Shown one piece after another: positions 14,867 to 18,206 of a stretch of DNA of 18,206 nucleotides. Position numbers and translations under genes: made by a program. The DNA comes from an uncultured Moraxella sp. (lineage in GTDB: Bacteria; Pseudomonadota; Gammaproteobacteria; Pseudomonadales; Moraxellaceae), in assembly GCA_916720335.1 (NCBI GenBank), contig CAKAQU010000022.1, positions 1-18,206 of the forward strand. Reading direction: 5' to 3'. Each line of letters opens with the position of its first letter. The stretch's first letter is position 1. The notes beneath the pieces were generated by a model that worked only from the letters and a program-made list of their open reading frames with translations, was not told the DNA's origin and did not search any database.

Positions 14867-15769
14867 ATGAATATTATTGATGTGTATAAAGAAAATTACC
14901 CAAGTTTAGCTGAAGATAAGCTTTTAAAATTAATTGCTATTGATGCTTTTTTACGTAGAATCTCTGATTTTTATGAACCTTTTATGGTAAAAGGTAGCAC
15001 GATAACCAGATTGTATTTTGATGATTATAAAGCAAGAATCCCTGAAGATATTGATTTTGTGTATTTTGGTCATATAAAAAATACTCAAGATGCGCAAGAA
15101 ATATTTACATCATGGACAGATAAAGCCACTCAAAAAAAATTAAAAGATGGCATTATATTTAAAAAATTTTCTAAATACAGTAATTGGCAAAATATCGATT
15201 ATGCAATGAATGAAGATTTTCCAACGGTATTTGGTGTATTGCGGGCAGAAATCAATAATAAAAAAATATTTATTGACATTGAAATATCTTTTAATCTAGA
15301 AATTCTTGCCAATCCTATAGAAAATATCTATCCAACACCAAAAGATAAGATTTATCTTCCATATACTGCACCATTATCCATTCAAATAGCTTGGAAAATT
15401 CACCAGTGTATTATTAATCCACGTTTTAAAGATTTTTATGATTTGGCGTTTTTGGTAAATAAATTAAATCGTTATCCAGATATTGATATTTTATTTAAAA
15501 CTTTAATCAATGAATGCAGGCGCGATAAAATTTCTAAAATGGTAATTAAGAAATTCTTTGATTATCAAATACCAAAGAATTTAGGTGATTTTTATTCAAT
15601 AGATAAAAAACTTCAAATTGACAAAAACTACCAATGGCACTATGAAGAATTATCTGAAAGGTTTGAGCAAGTTTTTGATAATTTTGATAATTTTTGGTTA
15701 TTTTATCAAAATGCAATGAAAACTTGTCAATTCAATAATTATGTGGAACAATACCTGTTAGATTATTAA
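14867..15769 (+). CDS. AbiEii-like nucleotidyltransferase (probable toxin/effector of a two-gene module)
   Basis: This 300-aa protein has the layout of AbiEii/DUF1814-type nucleotidyltransferases. Motif I is VKGSTITRLYF (G43-S44) followed by RIPEDIDF, placing the metal ligands at D61 and D63. A third carboxylate is likely D137 in IFIDIEISF. A QxxxK motif, QIAWK, is at 173-177, and RFKDFYDLAFL at 186-196 matches the R-x-KDxxDL helix typical of AbiEii. AbiEii toxins transfer nucleotides to RNA targets and give growth arrest or abortive infection. The ATG at 14867 is preferred: the upstream stop is at 14862-14864 and AGGG precedes it; the TTG at 14861 is unlikely. Residues 200-300 have no identified function. 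The partner is a DUF2262-like protein rather than AbiEi. Confidence 0.82.
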   Translation: MNIIDVYKENYPSLAEDKLLKLIAIDAFLRRISDFYEPFMVKGSTITRLYFDDYKARIPEDIDFVYFGHIKNTQDAQEIFTSWTDKATQKKLKDGIIFKKFSKYSNWQNIDYAMNEDFPTVFGVLRAEINNKKIFIDIEISFNLEILANPIENIYPTPKDKIYLPYTAPLSIQIAWKIHQCIINPRFKDFYDLAFLVNKLNRYPDIDILFKTLINECRRDKISKMVIKKFFDYQIPKNLGDFYSIDKKLQIDKNYQWHYEELSERFEQVFDNFDNFWLFYQNAMKTCQFNNYVEQYLLDY

Positions 15770-15800
15770 ATGCAAACGAATCTTATTAATTTGTGTCAAA

Positions 15801-15829
15801 TTGGCAGAAAAATTGCAGTTATTTTATAG
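15801..15829 (+). promoter_or_regulatory. Candidate promoter upstream of the PCD homologue
   Basis: TTGGCA (15801-15806), a 17-bp spacer and TTATAG (15824-15829) give a plausible sigma70 promoter 27 nt before the ATG at 15857, suggesting separate transcription from the accessory pair upstream. GGAG (15848-15851) then acts as the ribosome-binding site. Confidence 0.35.
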
Positions 15830-15856
15830 GTTAAATAAGGCGTAGATGGAGAATGT

Positions 15857-16138
15857 ATGAGTAGCTTAACCCCTGAACAAGTTGCTTTGCAATTAGAGAG
15901 CTTAGAAGGCTGGACACTTGATGGTTGCAGCTTAAACAAAACCTTTGAGTTTAGTGATTTTGCACAAGCCCTAGCGTTTATGGTGCGTGCGGGCTTTTAC
16001 TGTGCAGAATTTGAGCATTATCCATATTGGCAAAATAATTATAATATCGTTAGTGTTCGCATTGGCAATCCAGACGATACTGCCATTGAAGGGCGTGATA
16101 TTCAGCTTGCTAAACGCATTGAGTCTTGTTTGGCTTAA
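15857..16138 (+). CDS. Pterin-4a-carbinolamine dehydratase (PCD/DCoH) homologue with degenerate active site
   Basis: At 93 aa it has PCD family length and order: SLEGWTLDG near the N-terminus, FEFSDFAQALAFMVRAG, then EHYPYWQNNYNIVSVRIGNP and IEGRDIQLAKRIE. True PCD/PhhB enzymes dehydrate 4a-hydroxytetrahydrobiopterin made by phenylalanine hydroxylase, using three histidines (His-His in HHPEW and one in S/T-T-H). Here the HHP is H54-Y55-P56 and the T-H position aligns with N71-P72, so only one of the three is kept. A conventional dehydratase activity is therefore doubtful; a structural or pterin-unrelated role is possible. No phenylalanine hydroxylase gene is in the window. GGAG lies 5 nt before the ATG. 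The stop overlaps the stop of the convergent GNAT gene by 4 nt. Confidence 0.85.
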   Translation: MSSLTPEQVALQLESLEGWTLDGCSLNKTFEFSDFAQALAFMVRAGFYCAEFEHYPYWQNNYNIVSVRIGNPDDTAIEGRDIQLAKRIESCLA

Positions 16139-16428
16139 GCAAGTAATGTTTTATATTCACTGTGTTTGTCTATAAAACTTGCAACAAATGAGCAGCTAGC
16201 AATTATTTTTTTCTGGTGAATTTGAGCATAATCTAAGGCGTGTTTAACAAGTTTTGAACCGATTCCTTGTCCGCTTAGTTCACCAGGTACAATCGTGTGT
16301 TGAAAATCCCAAATATCATCAGTAACAATCTGATAACTCAGATAAGCCGTACATAAAGCGACGGTAAGTGTAAAACGTTGATTTTGTAAATCGTGTTCAA
16401 TGATGTTGTTTGAGTCAGCGATGTTCAT
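16135..16428 (-). CDS. Small GNAT-fold N-acetyltransferase (NATD1/YjdJ-like)
   Basis: This 97-aa protein belongs to the minimal GNAT group with only the acetyl-CoA-binding core. The sequence shows LSYQIVTDDIWDFQHTIVP, then the phosphopantetheine loop GELSGQGIGSKLVKHAL (R/Q-x-x-G-x-G type at about 50-65), then the group-specific CSFV at 79-82 and a C-terminal H-x-EY segment. The ATG at 16428 gives the usual length for the group; a longer frame to 16470 lacks support and would run toward the tRNA promoter. The biological substrate of these small enzymes is not established. The gene converges with the PCD homologue on a shared TTAA, so the two stop codons overlap. No strong Shine-Dalgarno sequence is seen. 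Confidence 0.88.
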   Translation of the reverse strand: MNIADSNNIIEHDLQNQRFTLTVALCTAYLSYQIVTDDIWDFQHTIVPGELSGQGIGSKLVKHALDYAQIHQKKIIASCSFVASFIDKHSEYKTLLA

Positions 16429-16515
16429 GGTTTGATTGTATAATATTTGCAGTTGTAGAGATTTTAGCAAAAAAATGCAAATTTTACACTGATAAAAAAA
16501 TTTTTAAAAAAATAC

Positions 16516-16543
16516 TTGACAGTTTTAAAAAAATCTTTATAAT
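16516..16543 (+). promoter_or_regulatory. Consensus sigma70 promoter of tRNA-Gly
   Basis: Perfect -35 TTGACA (16516-16521) and perfect -10 TATAAT (16538-16543) with a 16-bp spacer, followed by a short C-containing discriminator and the tRNA 16 nt downstream. The strength fits a stable RNA gene. Confidence 0.92.
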
Positions 16544-16559
16544 ACGCACCATGAACAAC

Positions 16560-16635
16560 GCGGGAATAGCTCAGTTGGTAGAGCACAACCTTGCCAAGGT
16601 TGGGGTCGCGAGTTCGAATCTCGTTTCCCGCTCCA
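16560..16635 (+). tRNA. tRNA-Gly (anticodon GCC)
   Basis: A 76-nt cloverleaf: acceptor GCGGGAA pairs with TTCCCGC, the D arm contains AGCTCAGTTGGTAGAGC, the anticodon arm is CAACC-TTGCCAA-GGTTG (GCC reads GGC/GGU glycine codons), and the T arm contains the GTTCGAATC loop. The discriminator is T and CCA is encoded (16633-16635). It is monocistronic, with its own promoter and terminator. Confidence 0.97.
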
Positions 16636-16641
16636 AATTAT

Positions 16642-16672
16642 AAAAAGCCACTTTTGATTAAGTGGCTTTTTT
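16642..16672 (+). terminator. Intrinsic terminator after tRNA-Gly
   Basis: A 12-bp stem AAAAAGCCACTT (16642-16653) / AAGTGGCTTTTT (16660-16671) with a 6-nt loop and a terminal T run, starting 7 nt after the tRNA CCA end. Confidence 0.93.
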
Positions 16673-16726
16673 GTTATTTTTGTGCCAAAATAAACCAAAC
16701 TGTTGAATTGGTAATAGGGTTTGGTT

Positions 16727-17347
16727 ATGAAATATGCTTATGATACAAAAGGTAATTATCAGCGTGCAGCAAATATTACGCGTAATACCGCAGAAACGCA
16801 AATTTCGGTCTATTTAAATATTGATGGCACAGGGGTCGGAGAAATTGATACGGGCGTACCTTTTTTAGATCATATGCTAGAACAAATTACGCGGCATGGG
16901 CTGTTTGATTTAACTGTAAAATGCCAGGGTGATACTCATATAGATGACCATCATAGTGTTGAAGATACAGGGATTGCGATTGGTCAAGCGTTAAAGCAAG
17001 CGCTGGGTGATAAAAAAGGCATTCGTCGTTATGGCCATTTTTATGCGCCACTTGATGAGAGTTTAAGCCGTGTGGTTGTTGATATTTCAGGTCGCCCAAG
17101 CCTACATATGAATGTGCCTTTTACTCGAAGTCATGTGGGAAAAATGGACGTGGATTTGTTTTCAGAATTTTTTTATGGATTGGTCAATAATGCAGCAATC
17201 ACTTTACACATTGATAATCTAAAAGGTCAAAACAGTCATCATCAAATAGAAAGTGTTTTTAAGGCATTAGCAAGGGCGCTACGTATGGCGTGCGAATTAG
17301 ATGTGCGCGCTGGTGATAAATTGCCTTCAACTAAGGAAATGTTGTAA
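16727..17347 (+). CDS. hisB: Imidazoleglycerol-phosphate dehydratase
   Basis: HisB here is the monofunctional enzyme that dehydrates imidazole-glycerol phosphate in histidine synthesis (Mn-dependent). The ATG at 16727 has TAGGG 7 nt upstream and yields 206 aa, normal for the single-domain form without the N-terminal phosphatase of E. coli HisB. The two metal-binding repeats are DDHHSVED (H75, H76, E79) and NSHHQIES (H171, H172, E175). GVPFLDHML near 44-51 and RPSLHMNVPF are also conserved. It is followed 22 nt later by hisH in the same direction, so the pair forms a his operon fragment. Confidence 0.97.
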   Translation: MKYAYDTKGNYQRAANITRNTAETQISVYLNIDGTGVGEIDTGVPFLDHMLEQITRHGLFDLTVKCQGDTHIDDHHSVEDTGIAIGQALKQALGDKKGIRRYGHFYAPLDESLSRVVVDISGRPSLHMNVPFTRSHVGKMDVDLFSEFFYGLVNNAAITLHIDNLKGQNSHHQIESVFKALARALRMACELDVRAGDKLPSTKEML

Positions 17348-17369
17348 TAAAATAACTAAAGGAAAATCA

Positions 17370-18017
17370 ATGAAAACAGTAAAAATTGCTCTGTTAGATT
17401 ATGGGGTTGGCAATCTTTTCTCAGTAGCAAATGCTTTAAGGGCGGTTGGTGCTGATGTGGTGATTACTCAAAATTTAACAGACATTCAAGCGGCTGATAA
17501 AATATTACTTCCTGGTGTGGGTGCAATCAAAGATGCCATGCATCACATGCAAAAAGCTAAAATAGATATCGCCGTTAAAGAAGCTTTGCAAAATAAACCT
17601 GTTATGGCAATCTGTGTAGGCATGCAGGCGATGTTCGATTATTCAACTGAAGGCGGTCATGTGGATTGTTTGGGGATAATTTCAGGTAGTGTGCAAAAAT
17701 TTGATGAAACATGGCTAGAAAACGGTCAACCGATAAAAATCCCCCATGTTGGTTGGAACAAAGTAACTATGGATGGCAATCACCATTTATGGCAAAACTG
17801 TAAAAATGAGTATTTTTATTTTACTCACAGCTATTATTGCAAACCAGATATGACCAATCAAGACAATCGTAATTTGATTGTTGCTGATTGTGATTATGGA
17901 CAGAAATTTTGTGCAAGTGTGATTAAAGAAAACCTTTTTGCTACTCAATTTCATCCTGAAAAAAGCCATAAAGCGGGGCTTTGTCTATTAAATAATTTTA
18001 TTACCTGGAATCCTTAA
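17370..18017 (+). CDS. hisH: Imidazole glycerol phosphate synthase, glutamine amidotransferase subunit HisH
   Basis: HisH hydrolyses glutamine and channels ammonia to HisF, which makes imidazole-glycerol phosphate and AICAR. The ATG at 17370 has AAGGA 6 nt upstream; the longer frame back into hisB is rejected. At 215 aa it has family length. The class I amidotransferase triad is present: C82 in ICVGMQ, H195 and E197 in FATQFHPEKSH. The start LLDYGVGNLFSVANAL and the oxyanion segment LLPGVGAIKDAM are typical. hisA and hisF, often next, are not seen before the window ends; instead a hairpin and a possible insertion sequence follow. Confidence 0.97.
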   Translation: MKTVKIALLDYGVGNLFSVANALRAVGADVVITQNLTDIQAADKILLPGVGAIKDAMHHMQKAKIDIAVKEALQNKPVMAICVGMQAMFDYSTEGGHVDCLGIISGSVQKFDETWLENGQPIKIPHVGWNKVTMDGNHHLWQNCKNEYFYFTHSYYCKPDMTNQDNRNLIVADCDYGQKFCASVIKENLFATQFHPEKSHKAGLCLLNNFITWNP

Positions 18018-18032
18018 ATATCTAAAAGTTAG

Positions 18033-18066
18033 CAATAACTGATTTTCATCTTAAAATCAGTTATTG
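18033..18066 (+). terminator. Perfect hairpin downstream of hisH, probable terminator
   Basis: A 14-bp perfect stem CAATAACTGATTTT (18033-18046) / AAAATCAGTTATTG (18053-18066) with a 6-nt loop, 15 nt after the hisH stop. No T run follows, so it is atypical as an intrinsic terminator and could instead act as an mRNA 3'-end stabiliser. The sequence from 18067 to 18126 is AT-rich with a minor dyad (TATCTA/TAGATA at 18089-18108) and no gene. Confidence 0.6.
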
Positions 18067-18128
18067 TATAAAATACCAATGTTGTATTTATCTAAATTAA
18101 AATAGATAGCGAAGTGACATGATTGAAT

Positions 18129-18206
18129 AGACCTCTTGCGAAAGTATCCTAAAGATTTACAATTTCCAAATGAAATACGAAAACCTAATCCAAAGAAGCG
18201 ACAGGG
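18129..18206 (+). mobile_element. Possible left end of an IS5-family-like insertion sequence, cut by window end
   Basis: AGACCTCTTGCGAAAGT at 18129-18145 resembles the terminal inverted repeat of IS5-superfamily elements as I remember them. An ATG at 18170 opens a frame to the window edge reading MKYENLIQRSDR, similar in style to transposase N-termini of that group (MKYE...). Only 78 bases are visible, the other end is absent, and target duplications cannot be checked. It is a tentative call based on motif memory. Confidence 0.38.

Noticed and set aside
16410..16643. 77-codon open frame on + running through the tRNA gene
   Set aside because: It covers the tRNA-Gly promoter and the whole tRNA; the tRNA cloverleaf explains the conservation.
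1..18206. CRISPR arrays or long tandem repeats
   Set aside because: No regularly spaced direct repeats of 20-40 bases were seen in any intergenic stretch.

Overview
The window is a chromosomal replication-origin region from a low-GC gammaproteobacterium, most likely Moraxellaceae (Moraxella/Faucicola-like). This rests on the order mnmE-yidC-yidD-rnpA-rpmH / oriC / dnaA-dnaN-gyrB, the AT-rich codon use and the protein sequences. No identity search was run, so the genus is an inference.

Layout. (1) 1-601: C-terminal part of a DadA-type D-amino-acid dehydrogenase on +, cut by the window start. (2) 608-2144: ribD and nrdR on -, overlapping by 14 nt. (3) 2145-2363: gene-free spacer; 2161-2320 has only 8 G/C in 160 bases. 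(4) 2364-6409: the classic leftward operon rpmH-rnpA-yidD-yidC-mnmE (L34, RNase P protein, membrane-protein insertion, tRNA wobble modification), with a hairpin terminator/attenuator between rpmH and rnpA. (5) 6410-6906: oriC, with four perfect DnaA boxes plus variants and an AT-rich unwinding region. (6) 6907-12130: dnaA, dnaN and gyrB rightward. recF, which usually sits between dnaN and gyrB, is absent; gyrB has its own extended -10 promoter. (7) 12141-13841: a shared terminator, then kptA (RNA 2'-phosphotransferase) and psd (phosphatidylserine decarboxylase) on -. (8) 14022-15769: a two-gene, very AT-rich accessory module: a DUF2262-like protein and an AbiEii-type nucleotidyltransferase, 2 nt apart. 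(9) 15857-16428: a degenerate pterin-carbinolamine-dehydratase homologue and a small GNAT-fold protein, converging on a shared TTAA. (10) 16516-16672: tRNA-Gly(GCC) with a consensus promoter and terminator. (11) 16727-18017: hisB-hisH. (12) 18033-18206: a strong hairpin and what looks like the first bases of an insertion sequence running off the right edge.

How it fits together. Genes left of oriC run left and genes right of it run right, so both arms are co-oriented with replication. Most of the window is core housekeeping. The best candidate for an undescribed system is the pair at 14022-15769: the second protein carries the nucleotidyltransferase motifs of the AbiEii toxin family, but its partner does not resemble the AbiEi antitoxin. 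Secondary oddities are the missing recF, an N-terminally extended and locally divergent DnaA, a PCD homologue with only one of three active-site histidines, and repeated sequence motifs in the left half of oriC.
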